From Alphaproteobacteria bacterium (GTDB taxonomy: Bacteria; Pseudomonadota; Alphaproteobacteria; UBA8366), in the NCBI GenBank assembly GCA_028281325.1, contig JANQKC010000035.1, positions 248,001 through 312,000 on the forward strand: DNA of 64,000 nucleotides, given 5' to 3'. Position numbers and translations under genes: made by a program. Each line of letters begins with the position of its first letter. Position 1 is the first letter of the stretch. This document shows, piece after piece, positions 1 to 8,957 of this stretch. The notes below the pieces were generated by a model, which was given only the letters and a program-made list of their open reading frames with translations, did no database searches and was not told the DNA's origin.

Positions 1-283
1 TACCTCCCGTTCGAAGTAACAGGCAGCTTCCGTTGGCCAAAGAAGCCTACCTACAATCCCGTTCGCATGCAGGTAGCTAATGCCGGGGCAAGCACAACTG
101 GTCCGGAATTTTCTTTTATATATGGGCAATTAGTCCGGACAACTGAACTTCCTGCAACCAATAAACTATACAGTCTGGGATTAGGTCCGGGGAGTCAACA
201 CACTCCTCCCCGCCCCGGATCACATGCACAACTTGCTGAACCCGGCGACCGATACAATCGGAGCTTGGATAGAGATTGATCGA
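1..283. other. Left edge, no confident gene
   Basis: This stretch lies downstream of the minus-strand dehydrogenase. One forward frame is open from base 1 to 279, but its translation (rich in T, G, P and N) matches no family I know and its only ATG has no ribosome binding site. The part around 100-180 is AT-richer than its surroundings and could be the promoter region of a gene reading leftwards out of the window. I see no RNA gene here. Confidence 0.4.
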
Positions 284-1249
284 CTACGCAACCCGATCTT
301 CGGGCTCCCGCCCTGCGGCGATCGCTTCGAGATTGTCGATGGCGCGGTTGCCCATGGCGATTCGCGTTTCCACCGTCGCGCTGCCGATATGCGGCAACAG
401 AAACGTATTCGGCTGCGTCCGGTATCGCGGATCGATATCCGGCTCGTTATTGAAAACGTCGAGCCCCGCGGCGGCCAGCTTACCCGACCGCAACGCGTCG
501 ATCAGCGCGTCGTCGTCTACCACCGCACCCCGTGCGGTATTGACCAACACCGCGCCGTCGGGAAGCAGATCAAGCCGCGCGCTGTTGATGAGGCCGCGGC
601 TTTCCGGCGTCGCCGGACAATGGATCGACAGGAATTGCGAAACCTTCAGAAGGGAGTCCAACGTATCGTGGTACACCGCGCCCGCTTCCAAATCGGCGGC
701 GATCCTATTCCGGTTGTGATAGTGAATCTCCATATCGAGCCCGCGCGCACGACGGGCGGCGACCTGACCGACGCGGCCCATACCGATAATGCCCAAACGC
801 TTACCCGTCACTTGGGTGCCGACCATGAATTTCGGGCTCCAATCGCGCCAGCCGCCGGACCGCACCAACTGCTCGCCCTCGCCCGCCCGGCGCGCCGCGC
901 CCAGCATCAACAGGATAGCGATCTCGGCCGTCGCGTCGCTCAACACGTCGGGCGTGTTGGTCACGATCAATCCGCGCCTCTGCGCGGCCGCCAAATCGCA
1001 ATGATCGACGCCGACCGAGAAATTCGCGACCGCCTTTACACTGCCCGGCAGTCGGGCCACCACATCGGCGGAAAAATGCTCGGTATGGCAAGGCAGGATG
1101 GCGAATGCGCCATCCGATAGGCGAACCAGGTCATCGGCCGAATAGAGTTTGTCCTCGGGGTTGAGGATGGGCGCGAACGACCGTTGCAGACGCTCTTCGA
1201 CTTCATCCGGCAGTTTTCGCGTAACCAGAACGACGGGTTTGTCCGGCAT
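284..1249 (-). CDS. D-isomer-specific 2-hydroxyacid dehydrogenase, glyoxylate/hydroxypyruvate reductase-like
   Basis: Predicted cytosolic NAD(P)H-dependent reductase of 2-oxoacids such as glyoxylate or hydroxypyruvate. The 321 residues are full length for the family. The split catalytic domain flanks a Rossmann domain with the nucleotide motif GMGRVG at 156-161. The family's catalytic Arg (NTARG, R240), Glu (E269) and His (LPHIGSAT, H287) are all present. The ATG is preceded by AGGAG at good spacing. It stands alone downstream of the DUF2336 gene on the same strand, 179 bases away. The substrate cannot be read from sequence. GRHPR-type reductases are the closest group I recognise, and (S)-sulfolactate or D-lactate dehydrogenase are alternatives. 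Confidence 0.85.
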   Translation of the reverse strand: MPDKPVVLVTRKLPDEVEERLQRSFAPILNPEDKLYSADDLVRLSDGAFAILPCHTEHFSADVVARLPGSVKAVANFSVGVDHCDLAAAQRRGLIVTNTPDVLSDATAEIAILLMLGAARRAGEGEQLVRSGGWRDWSPKFMVGTQVTGKRLGIIGMGRVGQVAARRARGLDMEIHYHNRNRIAADLEAGAVYHDTLDSLLKVSQFLSIHCPATPESRGLINSARLDLLPDGAVLVNTARGAVVDDDALIDALRSGKLAAAGLDVFNNEPDIDPRYRTQPNTFLLPHIGSATVETRIAMGNRAIDNLEAIAAGREPEDRVA

Positions 1250-1428
1250 GGCTGACTCCTTCGATGCGGAAGGGCAGCATGGTGCCGCGCGGACACCGCC
1301 GATTCAACAGGCGAGACGCCGACGCAACCCGCGCAGCGCGACCAGATTCTTAACTGGAAAGACAAAGCCCCCAAACCAACCGATGGACTCGACCCGTCCG
1401 GAATCGACCGGTCCTGTCCGACGGCGGA

Positions 1429-2592
1429 TCAGATATGTTGGGCGGATCCGCCTTCGACGGTGCGGGCCAGCCGGCCAAGCAGATAATCCACATCCTCGGC
1501 ATCGCAATCGACCGACCCTTCGAACTGGGTCAGCACGCGCTCCATGATCAGGCGCGACCGCCAATCCGGATCGCTGTCGCTGCGTTCGCCTTCGGAAATC
1601 TTCGCAATCTCCAAGGCGCTGAGGAAGGCCGGGAAGAGGCGCTGCGGCAGCGCCGCTTTCTCGTAAAGCGCCCTAAGACCGAGATCGCCGTCATCATGGA
1701 TCAGGACGCGGGCGTTGTGCAGCGCCACGTCGGCTTTGTGGGACAGGGCCGCCTCGAAGAAATTGAGATCGCCCGTACACAAGGCGCGCAGGATGATCGA
1801 CGCCGTCAAGCGGCCATGCTCATCCATTTGCCGAACGAGTTCACCGACATCAGGCTGATCCTCGTCATCGCCGAGCAGCCGCACGACCGCGCGCTCGCGG
1901 CTTTCAAGCAGCAGATCGCTGGCTACTTCCGGCGAAAGTTCATGATGGGTGACGAGATATTCCTTCAAGCTGGACGAGACTTTGGCGACAAGGCGCTCGG
2001 CCACGGTGAGCGGTAACTTCTCACGCTTGACCAACGGTTCCTGAACGCGCTCGTTCTCGCCGAATTTGTCGACAACCTTGCCGAAGGTCGGCTCCGCGAT
2101 ATCGGCGCCGCTGTTGGAAACCAAGGCGACAACGGCGTCCTCGTTTCCTTTGTCGACGATCGCATCCGAAACGGCGGACGATACTTCCTCCCGCTGGGCG
2201 ATGGCCACATGGCGGTTCGGCTTAGCCGTTTCCAAAATGTCGATCAAATCATCGTCGGACAACGCCTTGGAAAACTCCAGAATCGGCATCGCGACGCTGT
2301 CGCTTTTATCCTCGGCGAGGACACGGGCGATGTCGCTGGAAACGTCCGGAATGTCGCGGATGCTTTCCGACAGCGTTTCGCGGACAAGAAGCTCGACGTC
2401 CTTCGCCATGACCCGGAAGATTTCCTGCGCAATCTCGCGCTCACCCGCGGAGAGCGAGCCCATACCGAACTCGCTGGCAACCTTGGCGGCCGTCTCGGCG
2501 CGCATCTCGACCGAAGGGTCGGTCAAGAGACGTTTCACGTCGTCCGCCTTGAGCTGCGATGTTTGCGTATTGCCGGCTTGCTTCGATTCCAT
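1429..2592 (-). CDS. DUF2336 domain-containing protein
   Basis: A 387-residue, all-helical, acidic protein of the DUF2336 family, common in Alphaproteobacteria. The N-terminal part (about 17-260) contains repeated helical pairs resembling HEAT-like repeats, with the family's typical pattern of ...LLTDPSVEMRAETAAKV and VSDAIVDKGNEDAVVALVSN. No signal peptide or membrane segment is visible, so it is probably cytosolic. The family's function is not established; some members sit near signalling genes. It reads divergently from the rhodanese gene across an AT-rich promoter region. The start ATG is the first in frame and follows the AT-rich stretch directly, without a strong ribosome site. Confidence 0.8.
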   Translation of the reverse strand: MESKQAGNTQTSQLKADDVKRLLTDPSVEMRAETAAKVASEFGMGSLSAGEREIAQEIFRVMAKDVELLVRETLSESIRDIPDVSSDIARVLAEDKSDSVAMPILEFSKALSDDDLIDILETAKPNRHVAIAQREEVSSAVSDAIVDKGNEDAVVALVSNSGADIAEPTFGKVVDKFGENERVQEPLVKREKLPLTVAERLVAKVSSSLKEYLVTHHELSPEVASDLLLESRERAVVRLLGDDEDQPDVGELVRQMDEHGRLTASIILRALCTGDLNFFEAALSHKADVALHNARVLIHDDGDLGLRALYEKAALPQRLFPAFLSALEIAKISEGERSDSDPDWRSRLIMERVLTQFEGSVDCDAEDVDYLLGRLARTVEGGSAQHI

Positions 2593-2716
2593 ATCCGTAA
2601 AAACCCGCTCAAATATAAATTAAATTAGGAGAACTTGGTCCCAATTCGCATGTGCGCGTCTTGTTTTACGGCAGTATTCATTGCGATTAGGTTAACAACT
2701 TCTTTTAACGGGAATT

Positions 2717-2748
2717 TGATCGGCCGTTCGTTGATCATGATCGGCCGT
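2717..2748 (+). promoter_or_regulatory. 11-bp direct repeat, 21-bp period, upstream of the rhodanese gene
   Basis: TGATCGGCCGT occurs exactly twice, at 2717-2727 and 2738-2748, with start-to-start spacing of 21 bp, that is two helical turns on the same DNA face. The second copy ends 21 bp before the likely rhodanese ATG at 2770. It may be a tandem activator site. If the rhodanese protein starts further upstream, the repeat would instead be coding. Confidence 0.3.
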
Positions 2749-2769
2749 GGGCCTATCTTGCGCTTTACT

Positions 2770-3270
2770 ATGTTGGGTAGATTCCTTGGTAATTCCTTTA
2801 TCGTCGCGACGATCGTCATTGGCTTGGTCGGGGCCTTGGCCGCGGATCGACTCGCCGCACAGGCGGCCGAAAAGCGCATGTCGGCCATAGAAGCCTACAA
2901 TGGCGTGGTTAACGGTTCGCTGACGTTGATCGATATCCGGTCGCCGGGGGAATGGGAAAAATCCGGTATCCCGAAAGGAGCCGTTCCCATAACGATGCAT
3001 AATCCACGCGGCAAGGAGGCTTTCAAAAAGGCCGTTTTGGCCGCCGTGAACGGCGACAAGGAACGCCCTATCGCCTTGATCTGCGCGGTCGGCGGGCGTT
3101 CCCACTGGGCGCAAGGGTATCTCAAGAAGAACGGGTTCACCCAAGTCGTGGACGTCAGCGAGGGCATGTTCGGCCGTGGCAAGACCATGCCGGGGTGGCT
3201 CACGCGGAATTTACCCGTCGAGCCGTGCGATCCCTGCACGATAACGGCCTCCAAGGCGGTGACGAAATAA
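2770..3270 (+). CDS. Membrane-anchored rhodanese-like protein
   Basis: A 166-residue single rhodanese domain behind an N-terminal hydrophobic segment (residues about 9-25), which should act as an uncleaved anchor or signal peptide and place the domain in the periplasm. The active-site loop CAVGGRS (C105, R110, S111) has the Cys-x4-Arg-Ser form of active persulfide-carrying rhodaneses. I chose the ATG at 2770 because the hydrophobic segment follows it at once. The frame is open back to a TTG at 2635 that follows an AGGAG, so a 45-residue longer form is possible. It ends convergently with the next minus-strand gene, 18 bases apart. Sulfur-transfer partner unknown. Confidence 0.75.
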   Translation: MLGRFLGNSFIVATIVIGLVGALAADRLAAQAAEKRMSAIEAYNGVVNGSLTLIDIRSPGEWEKSGIPKGAVPITMHNPRGKEAFKKAVLAAVNGDKERPIALICAVGGRSHWAQGYLKKNGFTQVVDVSEGMFGRGKTMPGWLTRNLPVEPCDPCTITASKAVTK

Positions 3271-3288
3271 GTCGCCTAGAGCAGCGCG

Positions 3289-4026
3289 TTATTCGCCAAC
3301 CTCGCGGCGGGCAAGCGCCTGCTGCACGCGCACCAATTGGTCGTCGACATCGATCGCCAACTCGCTGGTGACTTCGAGCTCGCGGTCCTCGAAGACATTC
3401 GTGTCTGGATGCTTCTGCCGCCACGCCTCGACCGCGGTATCCCGCGCATAGATCATATGCTTTATCTGCGGCCGGAACAGGATCAGCATATTCGTAATCC
3501 AGATGTTGACCGGCCATGACGGCTGGGTGTGATCGATGTCGAAGCAGTACAGCAGCCGGCAAACGTCCGCCGCCGTATACCAGACCTCGTCCGTGACCCA
3601 CCGGTTGGTGGTAAAGAGCTTGGTGGGGAACCCCTTCGGGTCCATCGATATCGCGACAATGTGGCTGAGCGCGTCATCCGGGTCCTCCGGCGGCTCGTAG
3701 TCGGCGACGGGCGCGGGCGCGATACCGGGCGGCATTCCATCCGGACGCACGAATGTATGAAAATGACCGTGCTCGCCGGGCCGTTCACCAGCGGCATGGG
3801 CATGATAGTAGAACTGCGAATGGGTCACGCCGTCATACACGTCGCCCTCGGGATAGTGATTCCATTCGAAGAAGGTCTCTTCGCCCTTAAGAATTTCACC
3901 CACCACGTTGTCGCCGGTTTTCCCCAAGACCCGATAGCATTCGCGCACCAACTCACCCGCATCGCGCATCTTCTCGAGTTCTTCGGTGGAGAGGGTCGTC
4001 AGATCGACGTTCGGAGGAATGGTCAT
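3289..4026 (-). CDS. Conserved protein of unknown function (DUF6969-like)
   Basis: The 245-residue protein has the look of a conserved alphaproteobacterial family that I associate, from memory and not certainly, with DUF6969. Recognisable features are a central block rich in His, Tyr and Phe (FEWNHYPEGDVYD, then FYYHAHAAGERPGEHGHFHTF) and a C-terminal half with PSWPVNIWITNM. The clustered histidines suggest metal binding, but no known catalytic motif is evident. No signal peptide is seen. The chosen ATG at 4026 begins MTIPPNVDL. An in-frame start 18 codons upstream is possible but adds a low-complexity leader. It is convergent with the rhodanese gene. Confidence 0.6.
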   Translation of the reverse strand: MTIPPNVDLTTLSTEELEKMRDAGELVRECYRVLGKTGDNVVGEILKGEETFFEWNHYPEGDVYDGVTHSQFYYHAHAAGERPGEHGHFHTFVRPDGMPPGIAPAPVADYEPPEDPDDALSHIVAISMDPKGFPTKLFTTNRWVTDEVWYTAADVCRLLYCFDIDHTQPSWPVNIWITNMLILFRPQIKHMIYARDTAVEAWRQKHPDTNVFEDRELEVTSELAIDVDDQLVRVQQALARREVGE

Positions 4027-4096
4027 ACCGTGCACCGACTGTGTTGGCGTTGACTTACCGCGGCACGCCGCCGCGAACAAGCGACTGGATGGGCGC

Positions 4097-4241
4097 TCAC
4101 GGGTCTTCTCGCATCAGACGGAAGCCAACGAGAATGTGTTTCAGGTCATGCGGACCGCTGCGCGACCGACAGCAAGGTCAGAAAGACCGGCGAGCCCGTC
4201 AGGGCTTCGACGCGCACGGACCACTCCTGCGACGCGTTCAT
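4097..4241 (-). pseudogene. Possible frameshifted remnant of a small gene
   Basis: Between the unknown protein gene and the UspA gene the minus strand reads MNASQEWSVRVEALTGSPVF... to a stop at 4146-4148. An overlapping frame from about 4150 to 4097 then reads HDLKHILVGFRLMREDP before a stop. Both pieces have protein-like composition, but neither is an independent gene, as the second lacks a start. Joined by a one-base frameshift they would make a C-terminal domain of an unknown protein. This could be chance in GC-rich DNA. The rest of 4027-4363 shows nothing. Confidence 0.2.
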
Positions 4242-4363
4242 GCCGCGCTTAAAGATGTACCCCGCAGGCGGCGGCGCACAAGCGCCTACCCTACCGCGCT
4301 TGCGCATTCTCGCAGCCTTGTGAACGGCCGTGTGGCCGCACCGGCGGCGGCCAAGGTCCGCGC

Positions 4364-4792
4364 TTAGCCGCGAACCACCTGCACCGAACAATCGGCGTGG
4401 CGGACGACCCGCGCGGCATTGGGACCGATGAGGTAGTCCTTCAACTCCGGCCGATGCGACGCCATCACGATAAGGTCCGGCTTGGTCTCCGCGGCAACCC
4501 TGAGGATTTCTTCATAGACCACCCCATGGCCAACGATATGCCGCACCGTGATCTCGGACGGAATGTGCTGGCCGCAAAAGGCATCCAGTTTCCGCTTCAC
4601 CTCGTCGATCGCTTTCTTCTCATATCCTTCCGGGAAGAAGGAACCGACGATGCTCATGCCGAAATCGGGCACCACCGTCATCACGCTCAGCGTCGCGCCA
4701 TAGGATTTTGCGTACTCGACCGCAATGGGCAACGCCTTGAACCAGGAGCTCTCATGCCCCAGGTCGACCGTCAGCAGGATATTCTTGTACAT
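4364..4792 (-). CDS. UspA-family universal stress protein
   Basis: A 142-residue single-domain UspA fold. It has the typical start MYKNILLTVD, a central HIVGHGVVYEEILRVA stretch, and a C-terminal LIVMASHRPELKDYLIGPNAARVVRHADCSVQVVRG-type end. The G-x2-G-x9-G-S/T ATP loop of ATP-binding members is only partly recognisable (GPNAARVVRH), so ATP binding is uncertain. It is the last gene of the TRAP operon, 17 bases after the permease stop. In Halomonas the UspA protein TeaD is encoded beside and modulates the TeaABC TRAP transporter, so a transporter-linked role is a reasonable inference. Confidence 0.85.
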   Translation of the reverse strand: MYKNILLTVDLGHESSWFKALPIAVEYAKSYGATLSVMTVVPDFGMSIVGSFFPEGYEKKAIDEVKRKLDAFCGQHIPSEITVRHIVGHGVVYEEILRVAAETKPDLIVMASHRPELKDYLIGPNAARVVRHADCSVQVVRG

Positions 4793-4809
4793 CGCTCTTC
4801 ACTCCGAAT

Positions 4810-7416
4810 TCAGGCCAAGGCCGCGGCGGCGGCACCGGCGCGACGACGCTGCACCAAACAGACCACGACCAAGAGCAAGACCGCCGGGATGTAGAAAATC
4901 TCCTTGGCCATGCGGTCGCTCGGCAAATCGATGCTCTTCACGAGCCAGTCCAGGTCGACTTTCGCGTCGGCCGCCGCGCTGTCCGGGATAACATTGTCGA
5001 CCAGCACCTTGCCGTCCTCGACCAGCACTTCGATTCCCCCAACGGCCAAGCGCTCCGCACCGGCTGCCTTGGGACCCAAAGGCATCACCAACGTCGTGGA
5101 TATCAGCTTGCCGTCCAAGTTCTCGCCCTCGAGCTGCAAACGGAGAGTGGCGTTTGCCGGTTTTCCTTCGGCGACCTTGACGATCTGCGTCGGATCGCCA
5201 GCTTCGAACGGCGGATGCACCATGTCGAGCCAGAAGCCGGGCCTGAACAAGGTGAACGCGACCAAAACAAGGGCGATCGATTCCCATAAGCGGCTCCGGG
5301 CCAGAAAGAACCCCTGCGTGCCCGCGGCGAACAGAAGCATGGCGATCGTCGCCACGATGAAGACGAAGATGCCGTCGACCAATCCCACATCGATCAGCAG
5401 CAAGTCGGTGTTGAAGATGAACAGGAATGGCAGGATGACCGTGCGCAATGAATAGAAGAACGCCACGAATCCTGTCTTGATCGGGTCGCCGCCCGATACC
5501 GCCGCGGCGGCAAAGGACGCGAGCCCAACCGGTGGCGTCACGTCCGCCATGATGCCGAAGTAGAACACGAAAAGATGCACGGCGATCAACGGAACGATCA
5601 GGCCGTTCTGCGCACCAAGCTGCACGACGACGCCGGCCATCAGCGACGACACGACGATGTAGTTGGCCGTGGTCGGCAGCCCCATGCCTAGGATCAAACT
5701 GATGACGGCAACGAACACCAACATCAGGATCAGGCTTCCGCCGGAGATGATTTCGACGAATTCCGTCATGACCTGACCGATGCCGGTCAGCGTGACGGTT
5801 CCGACGATGATACCGGCGGCCGCGGTCGCGACACCGATACCGATCATGTTGCGGGCGCCGGCGATCAAGCCGTCCATCAACTCGCCCCAGCCGCGCCGCG
5901 CCGCATGGCCAACGTCGCTTCCTTTTCGGAAGGCCGCCTTCAACGGATGCTGCGTCAGCAGGATGAAGATCATCAAGGCGCTGGCCCAGAACGCCGACAG
6001 GCCCGGCGACTTGCGCTCGACCATCAGGAACCAGACGAGCACGACGATCGGCAACAGATAGTGCAAGCCGGTCTTGGCGGTCGGGGCGAATAACGGCAAT
6101 GAAACGACCGGGGCATTGGGATCGTCGAGTTCCAGGTCCGGCTGTTGAGCCGCGAACCAAACCAAGCCCACATAGATCAGAAGGATCAACGCCGCCAGGA
6201 TCCAGACCGACACATCGCCGAATGCGCCTTGGATCAACGTGACGCCGAAATAGATCACGCCGGCAACGATGAGGATGCTGCAGACCGAGATGCCCCAGCG
6301 GATAAGGCGTTGCTGAATCGTGACCGGGCCGCCCGGTTTCGGCAAGCCCTGCATGTCTTTCTTCAGCGCTTCGAGATGCACGATATAGAGCAACGCGATG
6401 TAGGAGATCAGCGCGGGAAGGAAGGCGTGCTTGATCACGTCGACATACGGAATGCCGACATACTCGACCATCAGGAACGCCGCCGCGCCCATCACCGGCG
6501 GCATGATCTGTCCGTTTACCGAGGAAGCGACCTCGACCGACCCGCCCTGTTCCGGCGAAAATCCGACGCGTTTCATCAGCGGGATCGTGAAGGTGCCCGT
6601 CGTCACCACATTGGCGATGGAGGACCCTGAAATCAAACCTGTCATGGCCGACGCCAGGACGGCCGCCTTGGCCGGGCCGCCGCGCAAATGACCCAGCAGC
6701 GAGAAAGCCACCTTGATGAAGTAATTGCCCGCGCCCGCCTTATCCAACAGCGATCCGAACAGGACGAACAGGAACACGAATCCCGACGACACCCCAAGCG
6801 CGATGCCGAAGACGCCCTCGGTTGTCAGCCACTGATGCGACATCGCCTTGGCGAAGGACGCTCCCTTCCAACGGATGGCTTCCGGCACCACGGCGGAGTC
6901 GCCGAAGAAGACGTACAGCAGAAAGACGATCGCGACGACCATCAACGGCGGCCCGAGCGCACGACGCGTCGCTTCCAGCAACGTCACCAAGCCGATGCCG
7001 GCGACGATCAAGTCACGCTGAATCGGCGCGCCCGGGCGGTCGGAAAGTTCCGCGTAGAACAAGAATAGATAGGCAGCCGAAAATGCGCCCGCGAGCGCCA
7101 GAACCCAGTCGAGGATGGGGATGCGATCGCGCGGCGACCGCTTCAAGGCCGGATAGGCCATAAAGGCCAGGAAGACAGCGAACGCCAGATGAATTGAGCG
7201 GGTTTCCGTATCGTTCAACACCGGAATCGGGTTGCCCGGCAGGAACGGCAGCGGCGATGCGATCCAAAGTTGGAACAGCGACCATAAAAGCGCCAGTCCG
7301 GCCAATGCGGTTCCCACCGGACCGACCGGGCTGCGGGCGCCCGTATCCGATGAAGCTACGAGATCCTGTAGTTCGTCGTCCGACAACTGTGTCGACTGTG
7401 ATTTATCGTCGGTCAT
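4810..7416 (-). CDS. TRAP transporter fused permease (DctQM, TAXI type)
   Basis: An 868-residue inner-membrane protein fusing the small (4TM, DctQ-like) and large (12TM, DctM-like) TRAP subunits, as usual for TAXI-type systems. Hydrophobic segments run through nearly the whole length. Conserved DctM features include GLISGSSIANVVTTGTFTIP, MPPVMGAAAF and MGLPTTANYIV, and the C-terminal region carries a soluble insert of about 90 residues before a last membrane segment. It drives sodium- or proton-coupled uptake of the solute delivered by the TAXI protein. The ATG at 7416 has a strong GGGGGGACAGG upstream; a longer in-frame extension exists but crosses that site. Operon order is binding protein, permease, UspA. 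Confidence 0.92.
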   Translation of the reverse strand: MTDDKSQSTQLSDDELQDLVASSDTGARSPVGPVGTALAGLALLWSLFQLWIASPLPFLPGNPIPVLNDTETRSIHLAFAVFLAFMAYPALKRSPRDRIPILDWVLALAGAFSAAYLFLFYAELSDRPGAPIQRDLIVAGIGLVTLLEATRRALGPPLMVVAIVFLLYVFFGDSAVVPEAIRWKGASFAKAMSHQWLTTEGVFGIALGVSSGFVFLFVLFGSLLDKAGAGNYFIKVAFSLLGHLRGGPAKAAVLASAMTGLISGSSIANVVTTGTFTIPLMKRVGFSPEQGGSVEVASSVNGQIMPPVMGAAAFLMVEYVGIPYVDVIKHAFLPALISYIALLYIVHLEALKKDMQGLPKPGGPVTIQQRLIRWGISVCSILIVAGVIYFGVTLIQGAFGDVSVWILAALILLIYVGLVWFAAQQPDLELDDPNAPVVSLPLFAPTAKTGLHYLLPIVVLVWFLMVERKSPGLSAFWASALMIFILLTQHPLKAAFRKGSDVGHAARRGWGELMDGLIAGARNMIGIGVATAAAGIIVGTVTLTGIGQVMTEFVEIISGGSLILMLVFVAVISLILGMGLPTTANYIVVSSLMAGVVVQLGAQNGLIVPLIAVHLFVFYFGIMADVTPPVGLASFAAAAVSGGDPIKTGFVAFFYSLRTVILPFLFIFNTDLLLIDVGLVDGIFVFIVATIAMLLFAAGTQGFFLARSRLWESIALVLVAFTLFRPGFWLDMVHPPFEAGDPTQIVKVAEGKPANATLRLQLEGENLDGKLISTTLVMPLGPKAAGAERLAVGGIEVLVEDGKVLVDNVIPDSAAADAKVDLDWLVKSIDLPSDRMAKEIFYIPAVLLLVVVCLVQRRRAGAAAAALA

Positions 7417-7512
7417 CCTGTCCCCCCTGGCCGCGCGGAAAATCGAGTCTTTCGCCACCCTCGACCGCGGCACGGACGCTGTGAAACAATTATTTTTTTG
7501 GAAAAAGGAGAC

Positions 7513-7534
7513 GGGGAGACCTTGCGGCCTCCCC
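7513..7534 (-). terminator. Intercistronic hairpin, attenuator or mRNA stabiliser
   Basis: On the minus-strand transcript a 9-bp stem (GGGGAGGCC with GGUCUCCCC, one G-U pair) closes a GCAA tetraloop, 14 bases after the TAXI gene stop. A TTTTT run follows a few bases later. It is well suited to reduce read-through, or protect the 3' end, so that the binding protein is made in excess over the permease. The position is seen directly; the role is inferred. Confidence 0.65.
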
Positions 7535-7548
7535 ACAATGAGCTGGCC

Positions 7549-8526
7549 TTACATCCAACCCTTTTCCTTGTAATACTTCATCGCGCCGTTATGCAGCGGC
7601 GCGGAGAGACCGTCTTTGATCATCTCCTTTTCCTTCAGCCCCTTAAAGGCCGGATGAAGCTTCTTGAAGCGGCCGAAGTTTTCGAACACCGCCTTGACCA
7701 CCTGGTAAACGACCTCGTCCGGAACCTTGGCGGAGGATACGAAGGTCGCGCCGACGCCGAAGGTCGTGACGTCGCGATCCGTGCCGTTATACATGCCGGC
7801 TGGGATCGTAGCGGTCCGATAGAAATCATTGTCCTTCACGAGCTTATCGATGGCCGAGCCTTTGACGTCAACCAGAACGGACGCACAGGAGGTGGTCGCT
7901 TCCTTGATTGACCCCGACGGGTGGCCGACGGTGAAGATCATCGCATCGATCTTGTTGTCGCACAGCGCCTGGCTCTGTTCGGCCGATTTCAACTCGGACG
8001 CCAGCTTGAAATCCTTCGTGGTCCAGCCCAACGCTTTCAGGACGACGTCCATTGTGCCGCGCTGACCGGAACCCGGGTTTCCGATGTTGACCCGCTTACC
8101 CTTCAAGTCTTCGAACGTGGTGATCTTCGCGTCCGCGCGGGCCACGACGGTGAACGGTTCCGGATGGACCGAGAACACGGCCCGCAGATCCTTGAACGCA
8201 CCCGCTTCCTTGAATTTCGACGTGCCGTTAAAGGCGTGATACTGCCAGTCCGACTGGGCCACGCCGAAATCGAGTTCGCCCGCCCGGATCGTGTTGATGT
8301 TGTAGACGGACCCGCCGGTCGATTCGACAGAGCACCGAATGCCATGCGATTTGCGCCCCCTGTTGACGAGGCGGCAAATCGCGCCGCCTGTCGGATAATA
8401 AACGCCCGTCACGCCGCCGGTTCCGATGCTGATGAAACGCTTCTCGGCCGTATGGCCGGGCGCAGGCAGCAACATCGCCACCCCGACGACGGCCGCCGAT
8501 GCAATTAGGATTTTCTTTAAAGACAT
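7549..8526 (-). CDS. TAXI-family TRAP transporter substrate-binding protein
   Basis: A 325-residue periplasmic binding protein. It has a classic signal peptide (MSLKKILI..., cleavage probably after HTA near residue 27) and the TAXI start [25 protein letters not shown], followed by [16 protein letters not shown] and [10 protein letters not shown]. The family binds small organic acids or amino acids such as glutamate or 2-oxoglutarate. The ligand here is not predictable. It is the first gene of the TRAP operon, and a hairpin separates it from the permease gene. Confidence 0.92.
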   Translation of the reverse strand: MSLKKILIASAAVVGVAMLLPAPGHTAEKRFISIGTGGVTGVYYPTGGAICRLVNRGRKSHGIRCSVESTGGSVYNINTIRAGELDFGVAQSDWQYHAFNGTSKFKEAGAFKDLRAVFSVHPEPFTVVARADAKITTFEDLKGKRVNIGNPGSGQRGTMDVVLKALGWTTKDFKLASELKSAEQSQALCDNKIDAMIFTVGHPSGSIKEATTSCASVLVDVKGSAIDKLVKDNDFYRTATIPAGMYNGTDRDVTTFGVGATFVSSAKVPDEVVYQVVKAVFENFGRFKKLHPAFKGLKEKEMIKDGLSAPLHNGAMKYYKEKGWM

Positions 8527-8957
8527 AAAACAGCTCCTCTATGCTGATGTTTGATCACTGGTGTTTGGGAATCCCGATTCCGGGCCCAGAACACGAACAG
8601 AGAGGTCCTGGTACCCGGGTACAAACCACCGCCGTCGCCAACGTCCCAAGCCGGAGGACGACGGTGCATTCCAGATTTTCTTGAATTTCAACGGCTCTAC
8701 CCGTTCGCCGCACGCCGTGGTGCTAACGCCGGGCCATTTCACCATCCAGGCCACCGATCCCTGAGAACCGGCGAGAGGACACGTCCCCAATACTCGCAAG
8801 ACCGCCCCTTACGCGTTGTTCCTGCGTGTTCCTGGCATTTTGGCTCGGTTGACGCCCCAAAATCCTGCCCCGATTTGGCCGCCCGACAACCTATGCCGTC
8901 ATGTGATTGTAACTATGCCTACCGAAAAACCGGCGCGTCAACCGTCGCGGGAATATT
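8527..8957. promoter_or_regulatory. 431-bp intergenic region with a 12-bp palindrome
   Basis: Upstream of the TAXI operon. It holds a perfect palindrome GTACCCGGGTAC at 8611-8622, about 85 bp before the TAXI start, and a nearby GGAATC-CC-GATTCC inverted repeat at about 8568-8581. Either could be an operator for the TRAP operon, but palindromes of GC-rich composition arise often by chance. Frames open across this region have no start site or family resemblance. Nothing else is recognisable. Confidence 0.3.

Noticed and set aside
67-279. Open forward frame of 70 codons at the left edge
   Set aside because: No ribosome site, low-complexity composition, no resemblance to a family; cannot be supported as a gene.
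4799-6160. Long open frame of 453 codons overlapping the TRAP permease in another frame of the same strand
   Set aside because: Arg/Gly/Asp-rich shadow of the permease coding sequence, typical for GC-rich DNA.
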